A stretch of 64,000 bases of DNA, from NCBI RefSeq assembly GCF_008364555.1, contig NZ_VTUC01000006.1, forward strand, positions 496,001 through 560,000, read 5' to 3'. The stretch is from Enterobacter vonholyi (lineage in GTDB: Bacteria; Pseudomonadota; Gammaproteobacteria; Enterobacterales; Enterobacteriaceae). Under the pieces are notes generated by a model. It saw only the letters and a list, made by a program, of their open reading frames with translations, searched no databases and was not told the DNA's origin. Positions 57,176 to 64,000 of this stretch are shown piece by piece. Both the position numbers and the translations under genes were made by a program. How positions within the stretch are numbered: position 1 is the first letter of the stretch; every line of letters begins with the position of its first letter.

Positions 57176-57208
57176 CCCTCTCCCTGTGGGAGAGGGTCAG
57201 GGTGAGGG
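57176..57208. repeat. CCCTCTCCC/GGGAGAGGG intergenic repeat
   Basis: CCCTCTCCC-TGT-GGGAGAGGG is a perfect 9-bp palindrome, followed by TCAGGGTGAGGG. This motif is a common intergenic repeat in Enterobacter/Klebsiella-type genomes. Confidence 0.6.
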
Positions 57209-57235
57209 CAACAGACCGCACCATCGAATACCCAC

Positions 57236-57264
57236 TAGCCAAACCCCTTTTCCCCCGCTACACT
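57236..57264 (+). promoter_or_regulatory. Weak candidate promoter of the leader/ABC-F unit
   Basis: TACACT within GCTACACT (57259-57264) could be a -10, with a poor -35 (TAGCCA, 57236-57241) 17 bp upstream. The start would be near 57271, just before the leader ORF ribosome site. Confidence 0.3.
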
Positions 57265-57306
57265 CCATTCATCCATTAACCCACTGAATATATAAGGAGG
57301 CCAATT

Positions 57307-57390
57307 ATGCTGTATCGTGAAATTTTCAATGTTTCACATACATTTGGTGATCGCACCAGCTCAAGCGTTATCGGTATCGTGCTGCGATAA
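57307..57390 (+). CDS. 27-residue leader peptide upstream of ABC-F gene
   Basis: A short ORF with an ideal ribosome site: AAGGAGG at 57294-57300, six bases before the ATG. It reads MLYREIFNVSHTFGDRTSSS then VIGIVLR and stop. The last nine codons and the stop lie inside a 15-bp hairpin (57359-57403), and the ABC-F gene starts 115 nt later with a weak ribosome site. This is the layout of regulatory leader peptides such as those of erm and msr genes, in which a stalled ribosome refolds the RNA. The peptide is not one I recognise. The ending IVLR is hydrophobic plus Arg, as in some drug-dependent arrest peptides, but this is only suggestive. Confidence 0.7.
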   Translation: MLYREIFNVSHTFGDRTSSSVIGIVLR

Positions 57391-57484
57391 CTTCTGCTTG
57401 AGCGAAGACACCAACCCCTGAAATCCCTTCTCTCGGGCTTACTGAGTTATCGTCAGCGATGTTTGACGAGGCATAAACATGCCT
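57359..57484 (+). promoter_or_regulatory. Candidate attenuator with alternative hairpins before ABC-F gene
   Basis: Arm 1 GCTCAAGC-GTTATCG (57359-57373) pairs with arm 2 CGATAAC-TTCT-GCTTGAGC (57385-57403), 15 bp with a 4-nt bulge. A second copy of GTTATCG at 57446-57452 can pair instead with arm 2. Further down CGTCA/TGACG (57451-57468) and AGGCAT-AAAC-ATGCCT (57469-57484) form smaller stems just before the ABC-F start. A ribosome stopped at the leader end would cover arm 1/arm 2 and favour the alternative fold. The 382-nt region 57124-57505 otherwise holds the two repeats listed. Confidence 0.6.
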
Positions 57485-57505
57485 GTAACTCTTGGGTAAG
57501 CAACA

Positions 57506-59218
57506 ATGAGCACTTTACTCACTGCACAATCTTTACGCGTTGATACGGCGTTTGGCACGCTCTTCGACTCACTCTCCTTTACGCTGAAAAAAGGCGACCG
57601 CATTGGTCTGCTGGGCGACAACGGCTGCGGCAAAAGTACGCTGCTGAAGGTGCTGGACGGCACGGATTCCCCTGCGGCCGGAACGGTAGCGTTGGCCGGG
57701 CACTGCCTGATGGCGCGGGTGGAGCAACATCTCCCGGACGCTATTTTTCCGCTGACCATGCTGGATGCCGTCCTGGCCCAGTTGCCCTCAACTGAACGGG
57801 ACAGCCTGCGCTGGAAAGCCGAAACGCTGCTGGCAAGCATGGGCTTCACGCCGCAGGATATGTTGCTGCAATCCTCCACGCTGAGCGGCGGACAGCACAC
57901 CCGCCTGCTGCTGGCGCGGGCGTTGATTCACGAGCCAGACCTGCTTCTGCTCGATGAACCCAGCAACCACCTTGATTTGCCGACCATGCTCTGGCTGGAA
58001 TACTTTCTACAGAACTGGTCGGGTAGCTTTGTGCTGGTCTCGCATGACAGACAGCTGCTGGATGCCGTCACCAACGGTAGCTGGATCCTGCGCGATAAAA
58101 CGCTGCACTACTTTGCCCTTCCCTGTACGGCAGCACGGCAGGCGCTTGACGCCAAAGATGAAAGCGACGCGCAGCGCCATAAGGCGGAGCAAAAGGAGAT
58201 CGACCGCGTAACCGCAAGCGCCAAACGCCTGGCGACCTGGGGCAAGGTTTACGACAACGAAGACCTGGCCCGCAAAGCCAAACAGATGGAAAAACAGGTC
58301 GAACGGCTCAAAGAGAGCCAGACCGCGCTCACGGCGGGCAGCCCGTGGACGTTAACTCTGCGCGGCGACGCGCTGCGGGCGGACCGTCTACTGGAGATGG
58401 AAAACATCGGCGTCCCGCCCGCGCCTGGGCTACCGCCGCTGTTTAACATCGAAACGACGCGGCTGAAAAGCGGCGATCGCGTGGCGATTGTTGGTCGTAA
58501 CGGCTGCGGCAAATCGTCACTGATGAAGCTTATCTGGCGACATTTTACGGATGAACCGGCGGAAAGCGGGCTGAAAATCCATCCGCGCGTGTCGCCTGGC
58601 TACTACGACCAGACGCTTCATCAGCTTACAGACAACGCCACGCTTCTCGACGCGCTGGAGCCTTTCGCACCGGATCCGCAGAATCGCAAAATGGCCCTGA
58701 TAAGCGCCGGGTTCCCGTGGTCCCGCCACGGGCAGAAAGTCAGCACGCTCAGCGGCGGCGAGCGTTCGCGCCTGCTGTTCGTGGGCCTGACGCTTGCCCG
58801 CTACAGCCTGCTGATGCTGGATGAGCCAACTAACCACCTTGACATGGAAGGCAAAGAGGCGCTGGCGCAAACCCTTCAGCAGTTTGAAGGCGGCGTTCTG
58901 CTGGTCAGCCATGACCGACAGTTAATTAGCCAAAGCTGCAACCGTTTCTGGCTGATTGAAGAGGAAAAGCTGAGCGAGTGGCACGATGCAGAAGCGGTCT
59001 TTGAGCGTCTGCGTGAAAGCGCGGGGCTGGTGACATCCACCGCACCTGCTATCACCGCTTCGGCGGTTCAATCCTCGCCGTATGACGATCTGCTCGAACG
59101 GTTGGTCGCACTGGAAACGCTGCTGGAAGACGATCTGGCGCGTAAGCCTAAGCATCAAAAGCCGCAGCTGCAGGCTCAATGGCGTAAAGAGATTAAGGAG
59201 ATAGAAGCACAGCTGTAA
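57506..59218 (+). CDS. ABC-F family ATPase (ribosome-associated type)
   Basis: A 570-residue protein with two ABC ATPase domains in one chain and no membrane segments. Domain 1: GDNGCGKST, signature LSGGQHTRLLLARAL, LLLLDEPSNHLD; domain 2: GRNGCGKSS, LSGGERSRLLFVGL, LMLDEPTNHLD. A charged linker (about 190-275, rich in Lys/Glu) joins them, as in ABC-F factors that act on the ribosomal E site. The extra C-terminal coil (about 535-570) is present. It is not Uup, EttA, YbiT or YheS. Function, whether translation factor or antibiotic resistance, is unknown; the leader peptide suggests induction by slowed translation. It is absent between maeA and adhP in E. coli K-12. Confidence 0.85.
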   Translation: MSTLLTAQSLRVDTAFGTLFDSLSFTLKKGDRIGLLGDNGCGKSTLLKVLDGTDSPAAGTVALAGHCLMARVEQHLPDAIFPLTMLDAVLAQLPSTERDSLRWKAETLLASMGFTPQDMLLQSSTLSGGQHTRLLLARALIHEPDLLLLDEPSNHLDLPTMLWLEYFLQNWSGSFVLVSHDRQLLDAVTNGSWILRDKTLHYFALPCTAARQALDAKDESDAQRHKAEQKEIDRVTASAKRLATWGKVYDNEDLARKAKQMEKQVERLKESQTALTAGSPWTLTLRGDALRADRLLEMENIGVPPAPGLPPLFNIETTRLKSGDRVAIVGRNGCGKSSLMKLIWRHFTDEPAESGLKIHPRVSPGYYDQTLHQLTDNATLLDALEPFAPDPQNRKMALISAGFPWSRHGQKVSTLSGGERSRLLFVGLTLARYSLLMLDEPTNHLDMEGKEALAQTLQQFEGGVLLVSHDRQLISQSCNRFWLIEEEKLSEWHDAEAVFERLRESAGLVTSTAPAITASAVQSSPYDDLLERLVALETLLEDDLARKPKHQKPQLQAQWRKEIKEIEAQL

Positions 59219-59224
59219 GTCTGC

Positions 59225-59249
59225 GCCCGGCGAGTCTCTCTCGCCGGGC
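59225..59249 (+). terminator. Hairpin after ABC-F gene
   Basis: GCCCGGCGAG pairs perfectly with CTCGCCGGGC (10 bp, 5-nt loop) 7 nt after the stop; CAGTATTTTCC follows. Terminator or REP-like. Confidence 0.6.
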
Positions 59250-59416
59250 CAGTATTTTCCCCCTAAATTATTAGAGGAACGCCGTATTCTTATTCTGAAA
59301 ATGGATTAAATAATGACATTATGTTGCCGTTGCCTTGCATTACAGCGCCAAACCACTAATCCTTGAGGAGTATTACACCTGCTATGCAGATACTCATCAT
59401 GAACAAGGAGATACAC

Positions 59417-60427
59417 ATGAAGGCTGCTGTTGTCACTCAGGATCATCAGGTTAATGTCACCGAAAAAACCTTGCGCCCGCTAAAGCACGGGGAAGCTCTG
59501 CTGAAGATGGAGTGCTGTGGCGTATGCCATACCGACCTCCACGTGAAGAACGGTGATTTTGGCGATAAAACCGGGGTTATCCTGGGCCATGAAGGGATTG
59601 GTATCGTAAAAGAAGTCGGCCCAGGCGTGAAATCGCTGAAAGTCGGCGACCGCGCAAGCGTGGCCTGGTTCTTTGAAGGCTGCGGGCACTGCGAATATTG
59701 TAATACCGGCAACGAAACCCTGTGCCGTGACGTGAAAAACGCCGGTTACTCCGTTGACGGCGGCATGGCGGAAGAGTGCATCGTCACCGCGGATTACGCG
59801 GTAAAAGTGCCGGACGGTCTGGATTCGGCGGCGGCCAGCAGCATCACCTGCGCCGGGGTCACCACCTACAAAGCGGTGAAGGTGTCCGAAATCAAACCAG
59901 GCCAGTGGATTGCGATTTACGGTCTGGGCGGTCTGGGCAACCTCGCGCTGCAGTACGCCAAAAACGTCTTTAACGCCAAAGTCATCGCCCTTGACGTTAA
60001 CGACGAACAGCTGAAGCTTGCGGCCAGCATGGGTGCGGATCTCACCATCAACTCCCGCAGCGAAGATGCCGCTAAAATTGTGCAGGAGAAAACCGGCGGC
60101 GCGCATGCTGCAGTCGTCACTGCCGTCGCAAAAGCCGCCTTCAACTCGGCGGTAGATGCCGTACGTGCCGGTGGCCGCGTGGTCGCGGTTGGCCTGCCGC
60201 CGGAAGCGATGAGCCTGGATATTCCGCGTCTGGTGCTGGACGGTATTCAGGTGGTGGGTTCGCTGGTTGGCACCCGTCAGGATCTGCAGGAAGCGTTCCA
60301 GTTCGCCGCTGAAGGCAAGGTCGTGCCGAAAGTCACGATGCGTCCTATCGAGGACATCAACGCCATCTTTAAAGAGATGGAACAGGGCCAGATCCGTGGC
60401 CGTATGGTGATTGACCTGCGTTCATAA
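59417..60427 (+). CDS. adhP: AdhP, zinc-dependent ethanol dehydrogenase
   Basis: A 336-residue medium-chain alcohol dehydrogenase, equal in length to E. coli AdhP and highly similar. Catalytic zinc ligands are in CGVCHTDLH and GHEGIG; the structural zinc Cys set is in [15 protein letters not shown]; the NAD fold is [16 protein letters not shown]. It oxidises ethanol or reduces acetaldehyde. AAGGAG lies 7 nt before the ATG; the longer in-frame reading from 59363 contains no domain and is rejected. Confidence 0.95.
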   Translation: MKAAVVTQDHQVNVTEKTLRPLKHGEALLKMECCGVCHTDLHVKNGDFGDKTGVILGHEGIGIVKEVGPGVKSLKVGDRASVAWFFEGCGHCEYCNTGNETLCRDVKNAGYSVDGGMAEECIVTADYAVKVPDGLDSAAASSITCAGVTTYKAVKVSEIKPGQWIAIYGLGGLGNLALQYAKNVFNAKVIALDVNDEQLKLAASMGADLTINSRSEDAAKIVQEKTGGAHAAVVTAVAKAAFNSAVDAVRAGGRVVAVGLPPEAMSLDIPRLVLDGIQVVGSLVGTRQDLQEAFQFAAEGKVVPKVTMRPIEDINAIFKEMEQGQIRGRMVIDLRS

Positions 60428-60444
60428 TCACCCACCGTTCAATT

Positions 60445-60471
60445 ACCGCTCCTGACAGGGGCGGTTTTTTT
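60445..60471 (+). terminator. Rho-independent terminator of adhP
   Basis: ACCGCTCC and GGGGCGGT form an 8-bp stem (one G-T pair) with a 5-nt loop followed by seven T residues. Confidence 0.92.
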
Positions 60472-60577
60472 ATAGCCATTTTCCGGCAATCCTTATCTTA
60501 ATTCCTTTGTTCCCTTGTTTTCCCCCGCGCCCGATGATGAATCCGACGCTAACAAGAAGATAACAAAGGAATTCACC

Positions 60578-62197
60578 ATGCAAACCCCATTTCGTCTGCC
60601 GCTGCTGACGGCGCTGATTCTGACGACCACCGCAGCGTGGGCAGCAGATGCGCCCGTCAAAGGCGGCACGCTGATTTATCTGGAGCAACAGGCGCATACC
60701 AACCTTTACCCGCCTGCCGGGGGCTTCTACCCGAACGGCGGCATTCTGAACCAGATCACCGACAAACTGACGTGGCAGAACCCGAAAACGTTACAGGTGG
60801 AGCCCTGGGTAGCCGAAAGCTGGACCACCAACGCCGATAAAACCGAATACACCTTTAAGCTGCGTCCCGGCATCACCTTCTCCGACGGCACGCCGCTGGA
60901 CGCCAACGCCGTAGCGAAGAACTTTGATACCTACGGCTTAGGCAACAAAGCGCAGCGTCTGCCGGTGTCAGAAGTGATCAATAACTACGATCGCAGCGAA
61001 GTGGTCGACCAGCTGACCGTGAAGTTCTACTTCAAAAAACCGTCGCCGGGATTCCTGCAGGGCACCGCCACGATTGGCTCGGGCCTGGTCTCGCTCAGCA
61101 CGCTGAAGCGCAACTTTGAAGAGCTGGGTGACGCCCGGCATATCATTGGCTCCGGCCCGTTTGTGGTGAAGGACGAGAAGCTGGGTCGCGAAGTGACGCT
61201 GGAAGCGCGTAAAGACTACCAGTGGGGACCGAAAAAACTGGCGCAGCAGGGGCCGGCCAATCTGGACGGCATCAAGTTTATCGTGACCCAGGAAGACAGC
61301 GTGCGCGTCGGCGCCCTGCTGGCCGGTCAGGCCGACTTTATTCGCCAGGTACAGGCGTATGACGAAAAGCAGGCGACAGACCAGGGCTATAAAATCTACG
61401 CCGCCCCAACGCGCGGGGTGAACGACAGCATCAGCTTCCGCCCGGATAACCCGCTGGTCTCCGATATTCGCGTCCGCCAGGCGCTGCTGCATGCCACCAA
61501 CGCAAAACAGGTGGTCGAGACCCTCTTCTCGGCCAACTATCCGCAGGCGAAGTCGGTAATTGCCGATTCTGCCGCCGGTTTTGTCGATCTCAGCGACAAA
61601 TTGACCTTTGACCCGGCAAAAGCCAACCAGCTGCTGGACGAGGCGGGCTGGAAAGCGGGCAGCGACGGGATCCGCGCCAAAGACGGCCAGCGGCTGGCGC
61701 TGACGGTATATGAATCCCTGCCGCAGCCGCAAAACAAAGAGGTGCTGCAGCTGGTTGCCCAGCAGTGGCGTCAGGTGGGCGTGGCGCTGAGCGTGAAGGC
61801 CGGCGACGCAGGCAGCCGCACGCTGGATAACCTTGATCCGCTGAAAACCCCGTTAACCGTCTCCGAAGTGGGACGCGCCGATCCGGACGTGGTGAAAAGC
61901 ATGTTCTACCCCGCTAACCGCGACGCGCTGCTGCAAAAAGGCGGCTCCAGCGACAAGGTCAAAAGCTTCCGTGACGACAAGCTGAATGCGCTGCTGGTAA
62001 ATATCTCCTCAGAGGTCGATCCGCAAAAACGCCTGCAGCTGACCGGCGACGCCCAGCGCTACCTGCTGGATAACGCCTACGTCATTCCAATTTTCGAGGA
62101 GCCGCAGGTCTTTGCCGGTGCGCCGTGGCTAAAAGGCGTCAATTTTGAAGCGGTCGGCCGCCCGTCGTTCTACGGCGCGTGGATTGAGAAACACTGA
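60578..62197 (+). CDS. ABC importer substrate-binding protein (TIGR04028-like)
   Basis: A 539-residue SBP_bac_5 protein with a signal peptide (MQTPFRLPLLTALILTTTAA, cleavage near AWA). The mature protein begins APVKGGTLIYLEQQAHTNLY, then ITFSDGTPLDANAVAKNF, and ends in PIFEEPQVFAGAPWLKGVNF. It resembles the subgroup TIGR04028, known mainly from Klebsiella/Enterobacter, whose ligand is not established. I chose ATG 60578 (AAAGGA upstream); the upstream reading from 60515 would hide the signal peptide. Two permease genes follow. Confidence 0.82.
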   Translation: MQTPFRLPLLTALILTTTAAWAADAPVKGGTLIYLEQQAHTNLYPPAGGFYPNGGILNQITDKLTWQNPKTLQVEPWVAESWTTNADKTEYTFKLRPGITFSDGTPLDANAVAKNFDTYGLGNKAQRLPVSEVINNYDRSEVVDQLTVKFYFKKPSPGFLQGTATIGSGLVSLSTLKRNFEELGDARHIIGSGPFVVKDEKLGREVTLEARKDYQWGPKKLAQQGPANLDGIKFIVTQEDSVRVGALLAGQADFIRQVQAYDEKQATDQGYKIYAAPTRGVNDSISFRPDNPLVSDIRVRQALLHATNAKQVVETLFSANYPQAKSVIADSAAGFVDLSDKLTFDPAKANQLLDEAGWKAGSDGIRAKDGQRLALTVYESLPQPQNKEVLQLVAQQWRQVGVALSVKAGDAGSRTLDNLDPLKTPLTVSEVGRADPDVVKSMFYPANRDALLQKGGSSDKVKSFRDDKLNALLVNISSEVDPQKRLQLTGDAQRYLLDNAYVIPIFEEPQVFAGAPWLKGVNFEAVGRPSFYGAWIEKH

Positions 62198-62207
62198 GGA
62201 GCTGACG

Positions 62208-63152
62208 ATGCGCCACGCACTTCTTCAACGCTTTGGTCACGGGCTGCTGGTACTGTGGGCCGCCTTTACCCTCTCGTTCGTGTTGCTCCAGGTGCTGCCG
62301 GGCGACGCGGTGCTGATTAAATTTCAGAACCCGGACCTGGGCTTAAGCCCGGCGCAAATTGAGGAGATGCGCGTGGCCTACGGCGCGGACAGCCCGCTGT
62401 GGCAGCAATACGGCCATACGCTGCTGGCGATGCTGCGCGGGGATTTCGGCTATTCGTTACAGGCCGGGGTGCCGGTCAGCGAGCTGATTGCCAGCAATCT
62501 GCCGGATACCCTGAGCCTCGCCCTGCCCGCCTTTTTACTCGCGGTTCTGCTGGCGTTTGCGCTGGCCTTTGCGTCGCGTCTGCCGGGTCTGCGCTGGCTG
62601 AGCAATACCCTCCAGTCTCTGCCGGTCCTGTTTATCTCTTTACCGACGTTCTGGCTGGGGATTGCCCTCATCCAGCTCTTTTCTTTTCAGCTGCGGCTGA
62701 TCCCGGTGATTAACCCGACGCCGCTGCAGGGGCTGATCCTGCCGATCGTGACCGTCGCGATCCCGATCTCCGCCCCGCTGGCACAAATCCTGATGCGCAG
62801 CCTCGACCAGGTGGCGACGCAGCCGTTTGTTGCCGTAGCCCGGGCCAAAGGGCTGAGTGAAACCGCCGTGCTGTGGCGTCACGTGACCCGCAACGCCCTG
62901 CTGCCTGTCCTGAACATTGCCGGGCTGCTGCTGGGCGAGCTGATTGCCGGGGCGCTGATCACGGAAACCGTTTTTGGCCGCAGCGGGCTCGGGCAGCTGA
63001 CCCAGCAGGCGGTGAATAACCAGGATATTGCCGTGCTTCAGGCGGTAGTAATGATTTCCGCCCTCGGCTTTGTCCTGATCAACCTGCTGGTGGACCTGCT
63101 TATGCCGCTGCTGGATCCCCGTCTGCAAACCGTTACCGGAGGTGCATCATGA
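62208..63152 (+). CDS. ABC importer permease, DppB type
   Basis: A 314-residue permease with about six membrane segments, the N-terminal LLQVLPGDAVLIKF phrase and an EAA loop (FVAVARAKGLSETAVLWRHVTRNA). It begins 10 nt after the binding-protein stop, after GAGGAG. Together with the next gene it forms the channel of the second peptide-type importer in this window. Confidence 0.9.
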   Translation: MRHALLQRFGHGLLVLWAAFTLSFVLLQVLPGDAVLIKFQNPDLGLSPAQIEEMRVAYGADSPLWQQYGHTLLAMLRGDFGYSLQAGVPVSELIASNLPDTLSLALPAFLLAVLLAFALAFASRLPGLRWLSNTLQSLPVLFISLPTFWLGIALIQLFSFQLRLIPVINPTPLQGLILPIVTVAIPISAPLAQILMRSLDQVATQPFVAVARAKGLSETAVLWRHVTRNALLPVLNIAGLLLGELIAGALITETVFGRSGLGQLTQQAVNNQDIAVLQAVVMISALGFVLINLLVDLLMPLLDPRLQTVTGGAS

Positions 63153-64000
63153 GCCTGGTCGATTACGCTGCCGCCGCGCGAAAACGCGTTCCCGGCTGGC
63201 AGGGCGTCGCGTGGCAGCCCGGACTGTGGCTGGCATGGGCGGTAATTATCATTGCGATTTTCGCCGCCGTGGCGCCCGGCCTGTTAACCCACTACAGCCC
63301 GATTGAGGGCATCGCCGGAGCGCAACGTCTGGCGCCGCAGGCGGGACACTGGCTCGGCACCGATCAGCTTGGCCGCGATGTTTACACCCGTATTGTGTAC
63401 GGTGCGTCCCACTCCCTGAGCGCGGCGCTAGCTGCCGTCACGATGGGGCTGGTGGTCGGCACAGGTCTGGGGGTCATCGCCGGAGCGTTCGCCGGACGCG
63501 TCGAGTCTTTCCTGATGCGTTTTGTCGACGTGCTGTTGTCCATTCCGTCACTGCTGCTCTCGCTGACGGTTATTATTCTGCTCGGGTTTGGCACCGTTAA
63601 CGCCGCCATTGCCGTCGGCGTGGCCTCTATCGCCAGCTTCGCCCGCCTCGCGCGCGGTGAAGTGGTGCGCATCCGCCATACGGATTACGTCGAAGCGGCG
63701 TTTGGCAGCGGCGGGACGTTTTTCGCCGTGCTGTGGCGACACATCCTGCCCAACGCGTTAACCGCCGTTCTTGCCTTTGCCACGCTCCAGTTTGGTCAGG
63801 CTATCCTGGCCCTTTCAACGCTGAGCTTTCTCGGCTATGGCACCCCGCCGCCCGTGCCGGAATGGGGATTATTGATCGCCGAAGGCCGTAACTATCTCTC
63901 TACCGCCTGGTGGTTAACCACCTTCCCCGGCGTGGTCGTCATCGCCGTCGTGCTTGCCACCAACCGTATCAGCCAGCAGTTCAGCGGAGGCCTGAAATGA
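63149..64000 (+). CDS. ABC importer permease, DppC type
   Basis: A 283-residue permease of the DppC family: HWLGTDQLGRDVYTRIVYGA, EAA loop (DYVEAAFGSGGTFFAVLWRHI) and FLGYGTPPPVPEWG. Its ATG overlaps the previous stop by 4 nt. The stop codon is the last three bases of the window, and an ATG overlapping it (63997) could start the next gene, probably the ATPase. Confidence 0.9.
   Translation: MSLVDYAAAARKRVPGWQGVAWQPGLWLAWAVIIIAIFAAVAPGLLTHYSPIEGIAGAQRLAPQAGHWLGTDQLGRDVYTRIVYGASHSLSAALAAVTMGLVVGTGLGVIAGAFAGRVESFLMRFVDVLLSIPSLLLSLTVIILLGFGTVNAAIAVGVASIASFARLARGEVVRIRHTDYVEAAFGSGGTFFAVLWRHILPNALTAVLAFATLQFGQAILALSTLSFLGYGTPPPVPEWGLLIAEGRNYLSTAWWLTTFPGVVVIAVVLATNRISQQFSGGLK

Noticed and set aside
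57132-57208. The two palindromes considered as parts of the ABC-F leader control
   Set aside because: They are of common enterobacterial intergenic repeat types and lie upstream of the candidate start, next to maeA.

Overview
The window looks like a chromosomal segment of an Enterobacteriaceae species close to Enterobacter (Enterobacter/Lelliottia/Klebsiella group). Base composition is GC-rich throughout. The block adhP - maeA - sra - bdm - osmC - ddp keeps the order known from Escherichia coli K-12 (inverted here), and the sucrose operon scrKYABR and the BlrP1-type photoreceptor resemble Klebsiella/Enterobacter genes. I see no tRNA, rRNA, insertion sequence, prophage or CRISPR array.

Layout. 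1-2126: the treY end and treZ (trehalose from maltooligosaccharides), minus strand. 2259-8155: small accessory genes: a streptothricin-acetyltransferase-like GNAT, a periplasmic HAD acid phosphatase, a metallo-beta-lactamase-fold hydrolase with a LysR regulator, and a LysR/UbiD pair arranged like hudR/hudA. 8181-23894: the most unusual region, two divergent operons sharing a 280-bp control region. The leftward operon encodes an OpgC-like acyltransferase, an outer-membrane barrel protein and a complete partner-switch module (REC-PP2C phosphatase, STAS protein, RsbW-like kinase). The rightward operon encodes a cellulose-synthase-like glycosyltransferase, three paralogous DUF3131 proteins, a globin-like protein, a hybrid histidine kinase with an HPt domain, and a secreted GH2-type glycosidase. 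Nearly all of these genes overlap or abut. Together they look like a regulated cell-surface or secreted glucan system that I cannot match to a named one.

23989-30550: a VF530-type DNA-binding protein, digH (yddW), then dsbG-scsC-scsB-scsA (periplasmic thiol/copper stress), preceded on the same strand by an ECF sigma factor and a His-rich membrane protein. 30700-32881: a P-loop kinase-like protein and a chemoreceptor. 32971-39440: scrK-scrY-scrA-scrB-scrR with recognisable LacI-type operators. 39529-42317: a BLUF-EAL photoreceptor and a membrane-anchored alpha/beta hydrolase.

42584-49417: an RpiR regulator followed by ddpXABCDF (D-Ala-D-Ala use) behind a sigma-54-type promoter. 49414-60427: the E. 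coli-like backbone (osmC, bdm, sra, maeA, adhP) with three insertions: an SDR/LysR pair; a glycosidase-like protein, LysR and degenerate MBL protein; and an ABC-F ATPase preceded by a 27-codon leader ORF that overlaps a strong hairpin, as in a translation-sensing attenuator. 60578-64000: the substrate-binding protein and two permeases of a second peptide/opine-type ABC importer, whose ATPase genes probably lie just outside the window.
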